DNA from: Zhongshania aliphaticivorans
Lineage (GTDB): Bacteria; Pseudomonadota; Gammaproteobacteria; Pseudomonadales; Spongiibacteraceae
Direction: 5' to 3'
Assembly (NCBI RefSeq): GCF_001586255.1
Contig: NZ_CP014544.1
Location: forward strand, 1,519,501 to 1,583,500
DNA: 64,000 nucleotides
The notes beneath the pieces are model-generated. The model saw nothing but the letters and a program-made list of their open reading frames with translations. It made no database searches and was not told the origin of the DNA. How positions within the stretch are numbered: the first letter of the stretch is position 1; every line of letters begins with the position of its first letter. Below, piece after piece: positions 47,790 to 55,721 of the stretch. Made by a program: the position numbers and the translations under genes.

Positions 47790-47884
47790 GGCTCTACCCC
47801 ATTATCGGGGGATAGCACTCATCAAACCCTGTTAATCACTCCGTCCCACCCGCAGTGGGCCAGCACTCTCATCCTGTAATTTTC
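47790..47884 (-). repeat. 95-bp extra copy of the IS left end
   Basis: This stretch is identical to the first 95 bases of the complete IS that follows at 47885 and lies in the same orientation. It includes the terminal inverted repeat and the last bases of the transposase gene. The target duplication lies outside this copy, not between it and the full IS. The arrangement is what remains if one IS inserted into another at base 95 and the identical right parts then recombined. Confidence 0.95.
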
Positions 47885-49184
47885 GGCTCTACCCCATTAT
47901 CGGGGGATAGCACTCATCAAACCCTGTTAATCACTCCGTCCCACCCGCAGTGGGCCAGCACTCTCATCCTGTAATTTTCAAAGTTTCTAAAACCATACGC
48001 TCGTCGTGTCATCATTTCCATTTTGTTGTGGAAGCCCTCAGTTATTCCGTTACTTTTACTAAATCGCCACATGGCCACAATGGGCTTCAACCAGGAGCGC
48101 AATGTGTTAGCTAGCGCTCGTAGCGGGCTCTCAGCTAGCTCATCAAGCAATTTCATGAATACCGGCAACTTGATGCTGGCTTTCTTGCGCGTCAGGGTCT
48201 TGAGCAACACAAATCGGATTAATCGTTGCTTGGCCACATACAGTGCTTGCAGCACTGGGTACTCAGCCAAATACTGCATAAGGTTGGCGTGCTGCTCATC
48301 CCGCAAATTCCATTGATGGCGACGCATTAAACTGATCAAACCGCGGTTCTTTCTGCCCTCAGGATCATGCTGCTTCCAGACACTTAAAAAGTGCTGGTTA
48401 ATAAGCCTGACCACATGGAATCGGTCAGCCACGATCGCGGCATTGGGAAAGTAGCGGCGGGCAATGCTGCGGTACGTTTCCGAGAGATCCATCACCACAA
48501 CCTGAACGCGCTCTCGTCCCTCAAGGGCCTTTAAATAGCGGCGCAAACTCAATTCTGATCGTCCTAGTTGGACATCAAACACTTTGTGATTCTTGAGGTC
48601 GGTAAGCGTGGTCGCATAACCCTTTTTACGGGTAAAGAAATGCTCATCTATCCCTAATACGCGAGGGCAATATCGGCGATCCCCCTCGGAACGCTTTTGC
48701 TTAATATGGTGCTGATACCAACGCTCTACCGTCGCTGGGCTGATTTGATGGGTTCGAGACAACTTGCGCTGCGTTACACCGCCATCGTGGGCTTCGAACA
48801 CTTCCAGTCGATAGGCTTCTGAAGCGCGAAAACGCGGACGAATACCGGTAAAGGCGTGACGAAAATAGCGCTTACACTCCTGGCAATGGTACTTGGGTAC
48901 TCGAAGGTGCAAGGTCATCACTTGATTCCCCTGACGAGTGTGCTTCACCGTCCTGAGATGCGTGGCTTTAATCCTCAGGCCATTGCCCTGACAATGCTTA
49001 CAAGGCGGCCTGTGCACAGGCTTTGCCCAGACTTCGATCCCTTTCCTGCGGACTACCCGTTCAATCTCAAGGCCAGGTATGCCTATAATTCTTCCTGCGT
49101 GGGACATCGGTATTCTCCATCAAACTGTTTCTTCGCAAATTCAGTTTAATGAATGCCGGTGTCCCCCGTTAATGATGAAGAGCC
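47885..49184 (-). mobile_element. ISL3-family insertion sequence, copy 2 (1300 bp)
   Basis: Full-length element with the same ends and transposase as copy 1 at 7842-9141. Together with the 95-bp partial copy on its left it forms a 1395-bp insert flanked by the direct repeat GAATGCCG (47782-47789 and 49185-49192). Both IS copies point the same way, so they are long direct repeats about 40 kb apart. Confidence 0.96.
47917..49107 (-). CDS. ISL3-family transposase (copy 2)
   Basis: Identical 396-residue product to the gene at 7874-9064: zinc-finger cysteines 36, 39, 75, 78 and catalytic Asp154, Asp207, Glu357 are all kept. The frame and its GGAG ribosome binding site are intact, so the copy is probably active. 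Confidence 0.96.
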   Translation of the reverse strand: MSHAGRIIGIPGLEIERVVRRKGIEVWAKPVHRPPCKHCQGNGLRIKATHLRTVKHTRQGNQVMTLHLRVPKYHCQECKRYFRHAFTGIRPRFRASEAYRLEVFEAHDGGVTQRKLSRTHQISPATVERWYQHHIKQKRSEGDRRYCPRVLGIDEHFFTRKKGYATTLTDLKNHKVFDVQLGRSELSLRRYLKALEGRERVQVVVMDLSETYRSIARRYFPNAAIVADRFHVVRLINQHFLSVWKQHDPEGRKNRGLISLMRRHQWNLRDEQHANLMQYLAEYPVLQALYVAKQRLIRFVLLKTLTRKKASIKLPVFMKLLDELAESPLRALANTLRSWLKPIVAMWRFSKSNGITEGFHNKMEMMTRRAYGFRNFENYRMRVLAHCGWDGVINRV

Positions 49185-49415
49185 GAATGCCGGCCTGTCA
49201 CGCCGGAGGTCGCGGGTTCGAGTCCCGTCCGGTCCGCCAACTTCCCTCTTTTATTATCTCTGCGCTTATCCGGCGTGCGTCGTCGATTTGCACTAACACA
49301 GATTTTATTCAGTTTTACTATCCGCTTCTCTATTGTGTTCCTATAATGCTTCGCTATCGGTCGTTCTCGTAATCAGCGCTTACTGCCGTGCATTCAGCAA
49401 AGCTGGGAGGTTCAC

Positions 49416-50813
49416 TTGGGGGCATTAACCGAGGCAGTTGTTTTCTTCAAAGATGACAGTGTCGCTAAAGAGATGTTTTTTTCTGAGTTTGAAGCAGTAT
49501 TAGATGATGTGGTCGGTATTGCGGATTTTGCTGGCGACGAAGTGCAAGCGGCTTTTGTGCAAATTGAGGATAGTCTCAAAATTTTAGGGGCGGTTTTTTT
49601 TACCATTAGCTTTGATACCCGCGGTCGGGTAACGGGTAATTGGAATATTCCGCTGCGGCATTTGCTGGATCACGCCAGCTATGGCCCGGACCTTGGTGCT
49701 GGTCCTATTAAGGTTGCCTGTCGCAGTGCCTGCCCTGTGGCCTGGTATCGCCGCCAACTCTGGGATCCAGACATGGGGTCTGGCGGGACTTTCCAGCGCA
49801 TGATTGCGGCTGCAGAGCGCAATCGGCTCGGTATAATTAGTGATCGCGATAGTCGGGCGGCTCCGCAATCGGGAATTGCCGATTTTTTCAAATCGCCGGC
49901 CGGTGCTGATCCTGCCCGCGCTACGGTAACGACTGCAGCAGCGGAAGGCCCGAACACTCGTGCAGCCCCCTCATCGGTGAAGCAATCGCAAGCTGATGGC
50001 AGTCTTGGCCCAGTCTTTAATCGACGGTATCGCGCTAAGCTAGTGGCGTCTCGCAACGCCGAAAAATTAAATTTGCTCACCCAAGCGGAGGCTTTTCAGC
50101 GCAAGCTCGATCAGCAAGGGGAGGAGTTAACTGCGCAATTGCGTGAGCGCGAGTCGGTCATCAAGGCGCAAAAAGAACATTTAGCTGATTTGACTGTGAG
50201 GTTTAAAGAGCTCGAGTCACGATTTGCCAGCCAGAAGCGTCTCGTTGCGCAAAAAAGTGAAGAAATCGATGCGCTAATGGAGCGTGGCGGTCGTGATCAC
50301 AAGCAACAAATAGCCGTATTGCGCGCCGAGCACGCTGAAAATTTAGAGCGCCAGCTCAAAGAGCAGGCCGTCGAACTGTCTGAACCGCTGCGCGATCGCG
50401 AGCGTGAACTGTATTTGCGCGCTAAAGAAATTGTTGATTTGCGCCGAGAGCTAAGCGTTTTGCGTGAGCAGAATCGCGGTTTAATGCTAAATAGTGATAA
50501 TCAGCTTCTGCAGACGATGTCTGAAAAAGGCGTGGTCTTCGTCGCCTACCATCCTGGTGTTGAGCATCTGGTGATATCGCAGGACGAAATGCCAGGGTAT
50601 TTAAACGATCCGCTTGCGTATGTAGCATCACGCTGCGAAGTACCAGATGGCCAGTATCATGAGTGGTTGGCGCATTATCGCCTGCCTATTTGTCGCCATA
50701 GGGATAGCAATGGGCAGTATTGCGGTGAGCCGATACCCAAAATTATGCGACCTCGATTATTCCGACCTGGTGAAAGCGATCGCTGTCATGAGCATAGTGA
50801 TTCCCTGCGCTGA
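49416..50813 (+). CDS. Uncharacterised coiled-coil protein with C-terminal Cys/His cluster
   Basis: 465 residues; TTG start supported by GGGAGG six bases upstream. I do not recognise a named function. About 1-150 is a compact domain (ILGAVFFTISFDTRGRV, WYRRQLWDP), about 150-200 is a flexible Ala/Ser-rich linker, and about 210-370 is a charged, heptad-like stretch predicted to form a long coiled coil. The last 45 residues hold Cys426, His428, Cys436, Cys457, His458 and His460, which could bind zinc. No signal peptide or membrane segment. It follows the disrupted tRNA and precedes an ACC-deaminase-family gene by 19 bases. Confidence 0.8.
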   Translation: MGALTEAVVFFKDDSVAKEMFFSEFEAVLDDVVGIADFAGDEVQAAFVQIEDSLKILGAVFFTISFDTRGRVTGNWNIPLRHLLDHASYGPDLGAGPIKVACRSACPVAWYRRQLWDPDMGSGGTFQRMIAAAERNRLGIISDRDSRAAPQSGIADFFKSPAGADPARATVTTAAAEGPNTRAAPSSVKQSQADGSLGPVFNRRYRAKLVASRNAEKLNLLTQAEAFQRKLDQQGEELTAQLRERESVIKAQKEHLADLTVRFKELESRFASQKRLVAQKSEEIDALMERGGRDHKQQIAVLRAEHAENLERQLKEQAVELSEPLRDRERELYLRAKEIVDLRRELSVLREQNRGLMLNSDNQLLQTMSEKGVVFVAYHPGVEHLVISQDEMPGYLNDPLAYVASRCEVPDGQYHEWLAHYRLPICRHRDSNGQYCGEPIPKIMRPRLFRPGESDRCHEHSDSLR

Positions 50814-50832
50814 TGATTAAAGCGGCGGGGCA

Positions 50833-51717
50833 ATGGTGTCGAGTTTGATACACCGGGCTTTTGTTAAGAAGGGCGTGACGGTGGATATCTTGCGCCTAGA
50901 TAAAATGCATGCGCTAGCACCGGGCAATAAGTGGTTTAAATTGGCCCTGAATTTATCGGCGGCAAAAGCGGCTGGCGCGGAAACCTTACTCAGCTTTGGT
51001 GGTGCCTTCTCAAATCATCTTCATGCTTTGGCTGCAATTGCCCAAGATCAGGGGCTTGCTGCGGTGGCCTGCGTTCGCGCTGATGCTGGGCGTGACTTAA
51101 GTCCAACCCTGCAAGACGCCGTTGCATGGGGAATGCATTTACATTTTTTGAGTCGCAGTGATTATCGCCGTCGTCACGACGTGGGGTTTGTCGCTGAGCT
51201 TGCCTCCCAGTATAAACACCCCTACCTCATACCTGAAGGCGGCGCCAATGTGCTAGGTGCCCAGGGCTGTCGCGATATTGTCGAACTGATTCCGGGAAAT
51301 GGGCGGGATTATAATGCCGTGGTGTTAGCTTGCGGTACGGGCACAACCTTGGCGGGCGTATCAGCGCAAATTGCGGACGGGGTTCAGCTTATTGGTATTC
51401 CGGTGCTAAAAGCGCAGGCGTATATGGCCGCTGATATTCAGCGCTTGCAGCTCGCCCTCGATCATCATCGAGCGAATTGGTCGCTGGATCATCGATTTCA
51501 TGGCGGCGCCTACGCGCGGCTATCGGCGCCGCTGCTAGAATTTATGCTCGGCTTTGAGGCGCGCTACGGTATTCGACTTGACCCGGTGTATACCGCAAAG
51601 ATGGCTTATGCCGTGGATTGCATGATTAATAACGGCGAGTTTGCCGAAGGGGCTCGGGTGTTGCTTATTCACAGTGGTGGCTTGCAGGGGCGTCGGGGCT
51701 ATCCTCAACTACTTTAG
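50833..51717 (+). CDS. ACC deaminase / D-cysteine desulfhydrase family PLP enzyme
   Basis: 294 residues of fold-type II PLP enzymes. The PLP lysine is in GNKWFKL (about 36-42), phosphate loop in FGGAFSNHLHA (about 56-66) and a Gly-rich motif in ACGTGTTLAGV (about 156-166); the C-terminus has IHSGGLQGRRGY. The set fits D-cysteine desulfhydrase or 1-aminocyclopropane-1-carboxylate deaminase; the two cannot be told apart here. Start ATG 50833 or GTG 50836, with GCGGGG upstream. Convergent with the DUF1853 gene. Confidence 0.87.
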   Translation: MVSSLIHRAFVKKGVTVDILRLDKMHALAPGNKWFKLALNLSAAKAAGAETLLSFGGAFSNHLHALAAIAQDQGLAAVACVRADAGRDLSPTLQDAVAWGMHLHFLSRSDYRRRHDVGFVAELASQYKHPYLIPEGGANVLGAQGCRDIVELIPGNGRDYNAVVLACGTGTTLAGVSAQIADGVQLIGIPVLKAQAYMAADIQRLQLALDHHRANWSLDHRFHGGAYARLSAPLLEFMLGFEARYGIRLDPVYTAKMAYAVDCMINNGEFAEGARVLLIHSGGLQGRRGYPQLL

Positions 51718-51734
51718 GGATTGCCTCGGGTCCC

Positions 51735-52703
51735 TTAGATCGCTTCTGGCCACTGGTCGGGAACAATAAAAAGGCGTTGTTGCTCAGCGTTAATGGCCAT
51801 AATAGGCCGTTCGCTAGCCAATTTAAGGTGATCCGCATTAAGGTCGGTGGCGTTTGTATATTGGCCTTCGAGCCAGTGCGGTTTTGCGAGGTAGCGCCAG
51901 CGGGGTGATTCCGAGCTGTTAGGGGAGAGGCGGATATATTCACTTAGGGTCTGCCAGTGGCCACGTTGGTGCATAGGGTTCAGGCTTTGGTGGGCGGCCT
52001 TTTCGTCGTCGCGGTGAAAGAGTATGCCGCTTACTTGAATTTGCTGGGCCGGTGCCGAAATGCCGTATTTGCTCAGTGCTTCGCGGCCCGCGACGGTGTT
52101 TGCTAGCGGTAATTGGTGTTGGCTGAGGCGGGCTAGCTTGCGGTCGAGGCGGTCGGCGCGATTCGGGCCAAACCAATGGCTGAGTGAGGGCTGTTGTTGG
52201 CTGGCATTGAGGCCGAGGAAAAACTTTACCGCCAGTTCTAGGTGTATGGCTTGTTGGGTGTTGTGGCAATAATAAAGAACATCAAATTCACCAAGGGTTT
52301 TATTGCCATCGCGCACGGGAATATTGTGGGCTATTAATTCGGTGGCGGGGTCTTCCTGTAAGAAAAAATGCCAGAGGCTTTCAAAAACCAGTCCGAGTCG
52401 CTTGCTGTGGCAGTGCGCCTGCATATATTGGCGCAGCGCGTGGTCGTCGCGATCGAGTGCGTTTAGCCATTCTTTGCGTTCATCGGTCAAAGGCAGTTGT
52501 GGTGTTCCGACCTTGGTTTCAGCGCAATCCATACTGGTGAGCAGCGGCGGGCTGAAGCAACTCCAGGCAAGCGCAGTGACTAGCGGGGAGCGAAACGGAT
52601 ATTGATTTGCAGAAAAAATGGTTTTCTCCAGGGCTTCATTGTCGGGTATAAAGCGCGTTAACTGCGCAAGCTCACTTTTTAGAGGGTGGTGTTTCGTTTG
52701 CAT
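51735..52703 (-). CDS. DUF1853 family protein
   Basis: 322 residues, function unknown. The central segment GEFDVLYYCHNTQQAIHLEL followed by AVKFFLG (about 137-165) has the Asp...Glu...Lys spacing of the PD-(D/E)xK nuclease fold; whether it cuts nucleic acid is not known. It is divergent from nadK with 90 bases between. A homologue next to nadK is also known in Pseudomonas, which suggests conserved gene order rather than recent transfer. Confidence 0.82.
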   Translation of the reverse strand: MQTKHHPLKSELAQLTRFIPDNEALEKTIFSANQYPFRSPLVTALAWSCFSPPLLTSMDCAETKVGTPQLPLTDERKEWLNALDRDDHALRQYMQAHCHSKRLGLVFESLWHFFLQEDPATELIAHNIPVRDGNKTLGEFDVLYYCHNTQQAIHLELAVKFFLGLNASQQQPSLSHWFGPNRADRLDRKLARLSQHQLPLANTVAGREALSKYGISAPAQQIQVSGILFHRDDEKAAHQSLNPMHQRGHWQTLSEYIRLSPNSSESPRWRYLAKPHWLEGQYTNATDLNADHLKLASERPIMAINAEQQRLFIVPDQWPEAI

Positions 52704-52793
52704 TAACGCGCTATTGTGTCTCAGACTTTAGCACAGCGGCCATATTGAACATGCTTCTGTATAATAAGCGGCCAAGTACAAACAGTAGGTATT

Positions 52794-53687
52794 ATGGAAC
52801 AGTTTCGCAATATAGGTGTGATCGGCCGTGAGGGCAACGGTGTGGCGGAGACGCTGCGGCGCTTGATCGACTTTTTACAAAGCCGAGACCTGAGTGTGGT
52901 ACTCGATGAGGCGGTCTCTGAGCTTTTACCAGACCATGGTTTGCGCGTCTCTACTCGTCGTATGATTGGTGAGGTTTGCGACCTCATTATTGTGGTGGGG
53001 GGCGATGGTAGTTTACTGGGGGCGGCGCGTACTTTGGCGAGACATAATGCGCCCGTACTCGGCGTAAATCGCGGACGGCTTGGTTTTTTAACCGATATTT
53101 CGCCAGATGAGATCGAAAGCCAAGTTGGCGCCGTTCTAGATGGTCATTACCGTTTAGAAAAGCGATTTTTGCTCGACGTCGAAGTGATTCGCGACGGCCA
53201 GCCCGTCGGCAAGGGCGACGCCCTCAATGATGTTGTGCTGAACTCGGGTACCTCGGGGCATATGATGGAGTTTGAACTCTATGTAGACGGCGAGTTTGTC
53301 TACCGTCAACGTTCTGACGGCTTAATTATTGCCACCCCCACGGGTTCCACCGCGTATTCCTTGTCGGCAGGGGGGCCAATCATGCACCCGCGCTTGGATG
53401 CCATCGTTATTGTCCCTATGTTCCCGCACACGCTGAGTAGTCGGCCGATCGTGATTGACGGTAAAAGCGAAATTAAGATGGTGGTAGGAAAAACGAATGT
53501 GGTTCAGCCGCCGGTAACCTGCGACGGTCAATTGCGTATTACCACCCAGCCGGGCGATGTTATTTATGTGCGTAAAAAGCCCCATAAGATGCGTTTGGTG
53601 CATCCTTTAGATCACAGCTTTTATGCCAGTTGTCGCGACAAATTGGGCTGGGGTGGGCAAATTGGTAAAGAGGATGAGGATGTCTGA
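52794..53687 (+). CDS. nadK: NAD kinase
   Basis: 297 residues (E. coli 292). Phosphorylates NAD to NADP using ATP. The GGDGSLLGAAR motif (about 66-76) holds the catalytic aspartate, followed by GVNRGRLGFLTD, the LNDVVL segment and TPTGSTAYSLSAGGPI (about 182-197). Cytoplasmic tetramer. The stop overlaps the rhomboid gene start by eight bases, so it is the first gene of a coupled run. Complements the transhydrogenase encoded at 19.5-22.3 kb in setting the NADPH pool. Confidence 0.97.
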   Translation: MEQFRNIGVIGREGNGVAETLRRLIDFLQSRDLSVVLDEAVSELLPDHGLRVSTRRMIGEVCDLIIVVGGDGSLLGAARTLARHNAPVLGVNRGRLGFLTDISPDEIESQVGAVLDGHYRLEKRFLLDVEVIRDGQPVGKGDALNDVVLNSGTSGHMMEFELYVDGEFVYRQRSDGLIIATPTGSTAYSLSAGGPIMHPRLDAIVIVPMFPHTLSSRPIVIDGKSEIKMVVGKTNVVQPPVTCDGQLRITTQPGDVIYVRKKPHKMRLVHPLDHSFYASCRDKLGWGGQIGKEDEDV

Positions 53688-54540
53688 GTTTGTCGGTTTG
53701 CGTCTTCCCGTTACCGCGGATCTAGAAGAATTTTCGGCGCTACTGTGTCAGTTATCGGTGCCCCATCGAATTAGCGAAGAGCGGGGTATGTTGGTGGTGT
53801 GGGTTGGCGCCGAGTCTCATGTGGCGCAGGTCAAAGCCTTGTATGAGCGCCTGCAGTCCGGCGACCTTGAGCTAAGACTTGAGTCGACAGCGGTCACCGC
53901 GAAGGCGCCATCAACGTGGTTTCGCAATTTGGCGACAGCGCCAGTCGTGGTGGTTTTATTACTGCTGAGTTTGCTTGGGAGTATCTTGCCGGTAGTTGAC
54001 CGCCATTTTGAAATCCTGCCATTGCTGAGTTTTTATCAGTTGCACCTTGTCGGTGGCGATTTGCAGGGCGCGTGGCCTCGGGGTGAGTTGTGGCGGGTGA
54101 TTACCCCTGCTTTTTTGCATTTTGGTCTTATGCATATTGTCTTTAATGCCCTGTGGCTTTGGGAACTTGGCGGTATGATCGAGCGACGCCAAGGTGCGGT
54201 GCGCATTTTAGGTCTGGTTTTATTGATTGCAGCGGGCTCCAATATTGCACAGGCAATGACTGGCGTGTCGCTATTTGGCGGTATGTCCGGTGTGATTTAC
54301 GGCCTTTTGGGTTATATCGTGGTGTGGAACCGCTTGCGGCCGGCGACGCCATTTCCTTTGGTTAAGGGCGTTGCGGCGGTGATGGTGGTTTGGTTGCTCG
54401 TGTGTATGGCCGGCTTTACTGAATTGCTTGGGCTTGGCGCAGTGGCAAACACTGCGCACCTCAGCGGTTTGGTTTTGGGTTTAATTCTAGGTTTGGCCGC
54501 CGCTTTATTAGATCGTAAACCAGAATCAAGCCCGAGCTGA
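53680..54540 (+). CDS. Rhomboid-family intramembrane serine protease
   Basis: 286 residues from ATG 53680, which has GAGGATGAGG upstream; an in-frame start at 53623 lies inside nadK and is unlikely. A cytoplasmic N-terminal domain of about 85 residues precedes six membrane segments. Catalytic serine Ser203 in GGMSGVIYG and His260 in TAHLSGL; the oxyanion HxxxN equivalent is HIVFNALWLWELGG. GlpG-like topology. Cleaves membrane proteins within the bilayer; substrate unknown. Confidence 0.93.
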   Translation: MSEFVGLRLPVTADLEEFSALLCQLSVPHRISEERGMLVVWVGAESHVAQVKALYERLQSGDLELRLESTAVTAKAPSTWFRNLATAPVVVVLLLLSLLGSILPVVDRHFEILPLLSFYQLHLVGGDLQGAWPRGELWRVITPAFLHFGLMHIVFNALWLWELGGMIERRQGAVRILGLVLLIAAGSNIAQAMTGVSLFGGMSGVIYGLLGYIVVWNRLRPATPFPLVKGVAAVMVVWLLVCMAGFTELLGLGAVANTAHLSGLVLGLILGLAAALLDRKPESSPS

Positions 54541-54587
54541 TATACTGCGGCGCGGCTTAACCAGTAGTTATTTGAAGTGAGTGATTG

Positions 54588-54860
54588 ATGGATTTTGAAC
54601 AGTTAGTAGACAATATTACCCCGGCGATTTACGAAGGGCTAAAGCGCGCTGTGGAAATTGGCAAGTGGCCTGATGGTAGGGTGTTAACCGTGGAGCAGCG
54701 GGAGCACTGTATGGCTGGGGTTATTGCCTATGACCTAAAAATGCAGGACGAAACTGAGCGGGTAGGTTATATCGACCGCGGTAAAAAGGCCGAGGGTGAA
54801 GTGTGTGGCGACGACCATAGTCACGATGATGGTGACCAGATTCTGAAGTGGGCGGAATAA
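54588..54860 (+). CDS. DUF1315 family protein (YeaC-like)
   Basis: 90 residues; ATG 54588, GAAGTGAG upstream. The core ITPAIYEGLKRAVEIGKWPDG followed by RVLTVEQREHCMAGVIAYD matches E. coli YeaC. Function unknown. The C-terminus is rich in Asp/His (CGDDHSHDDGD), which might bind metal. Four bases separate it from the DUF2797 gene; the two sit together in Pseudomonas as well. Confidence 0.9.
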   Translation: MDFEQLVDNITPAIYEGLKRAVEIGKWPDGRVLTVEQREHCMAGVIAYDLKMQDETERVGYIDRGKKAEGEVCGDDHSHDDGDQILKWAE

Positions 54861-54864
54861 GCCC

Positions 54865-55704
54865 ATGAGCGAACGTGTTATCGCTGGCGCTGTGGCCAAA
54901 ATGAAAGCCCATTTAGACGGTGATTTGGCCATTTACAGTATGCCGATTGGCGATCAGCTAGTGCCTATGAATGCGCTGATCGGCAAGATGCTGACCCTGG
55001 ATTTTCAGGGCCAAATTAATTGTGTACACTGCGGCCGCTTGACTAAAAAGAGCTTTAATCAAGGTTATTGCTACCCCTGTTTTCAGCGCTTGGCGCAGTG
55101 CGATATTTGTATTGTTAGCCCGGAAAAATGCCACTATGCGGCCGGGACGTGTCGGGAACCTGAGTGGGGCGAAAGTCATTGCATGATTGATCATGTGGTG
55201 TATTTGGCAAACTCGTCGGGTGTAAAAGTTGGGATTACGCGAGGTACTCAGGTGCCCACCCGTTGGATTGATCAAGGCGCGGTTAGCGCCTTGCCGATTT
55301 TTCGCGTTAGCACCCGATTGCAGTCGGGTCTAGTGGAAACCCTTTACAAAAATCACGTTGCCGATAAAACCAGCTGGCAGGCCATGTTAAAAGGCTCTCC
55401 AGACAGTGTTGATTTAGCTGCACGACGTGATGCACTTGCCGTTGAGTGCGCCGACGACATTGCTGCCCTGCAGCAGCGCTTTGGCTTGCAGGCAATTCAG
55501 CCAATTACCGATGTCCCGGTACAGCATATTGAATATCCGGTGAGTGAATATCCCCTTAAAGTAAAATCCTTTAATTTAGACAAAGTGCCTAATATTGCGG
55601 GCACCTTGATGGGGATTAAAGGGCAGTACCTGATTTTTGACACTGGCGTGATTAATATCCGCAAATACGCCGGTTACCACCTTGCATTAAGTAGTGAGTC
55701 TTAG
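54865..55704 (+). CDS. DUF2797 family protein with cysteine clusters
   Basis: 279 residues. Cysteine pairs at about 53-56 (CVHC), 68-71 (CYPC) and 77-80 (CDIC) plus later Cys residues suggest one or two zinc sites. The middle part (VVYLANSSGVKVGITRGTQVPTRW) resembles the GIY-YIG-like beta strand pattern often noted for this family, but I cannot assign an active site. No membrane segment. Role unknown. It precedes pepN by 17 bases. Confidence 0.85.
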   Translation: MSERVIAGAVAKMKAHLDGDLAIYSMPIGDQLVPMNALIGKMLTLDFQGQINCVHCGRLTKKSFNQGYCYPCFQRLAQCDICIVSPEKCHYAAGTCREPEWGESHCMIDHVVYLANSSGVKVGITRGTQVPTRWIDQGAVSALPIFRVSTRLQSGLVETLYKNHVADKTSWQAMLKGSPDSVDLAARRDALAVECADDIAALQQRFGLQAIQPITDVPVQHIEYPVSEYPLKVKSFNLDKVPNIAGTLMGIKGQYLIFDTGVINIRKYAGYHLALSSES

Positions 55705-55721
55705 CGGCTCAGGAGAGTTAC

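Larger units (their letters stand above)
47760..49239 (+). pseudogene. Second tRNA-Asp (GTC) gene split by an ISL3 element
   Basis: Nucleotides 1-30 of a tRNA-Asp lie at 47760-47789 and nucleotides 23-77 at 49185-49239, identical to the intact gene just upstream. The repeated part GAATGCCG (nucleotides 23-30) is the 8-bp target duplication of the insertion. The break falls at the end of the D arm and start of the anticodon stem, so no functional tRNA can be made. Removing the insert and one duplication restores a perfect gene. Confidence 0.96.

Noticed and set aside
47790-47979. Tandem 95-bp repeat as a CRISPR or satellite array
   Set aside because: Only two units, identical to an IS end; explained by nested IS insertion.
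47970-49150. 97-codon plus-strand frames inside both IS copies
   Set aside because: Shadows of the transposase on the opposite strand, present in identical form in both copies.
7842-49184. Composite transposon bounded by two ISL3 copies
   Set aside because: Each copy has its own 8-bp duplication (TAGCGTAA and GAATGCCG), so they inserted independently; the cargo is ordinary core genes.
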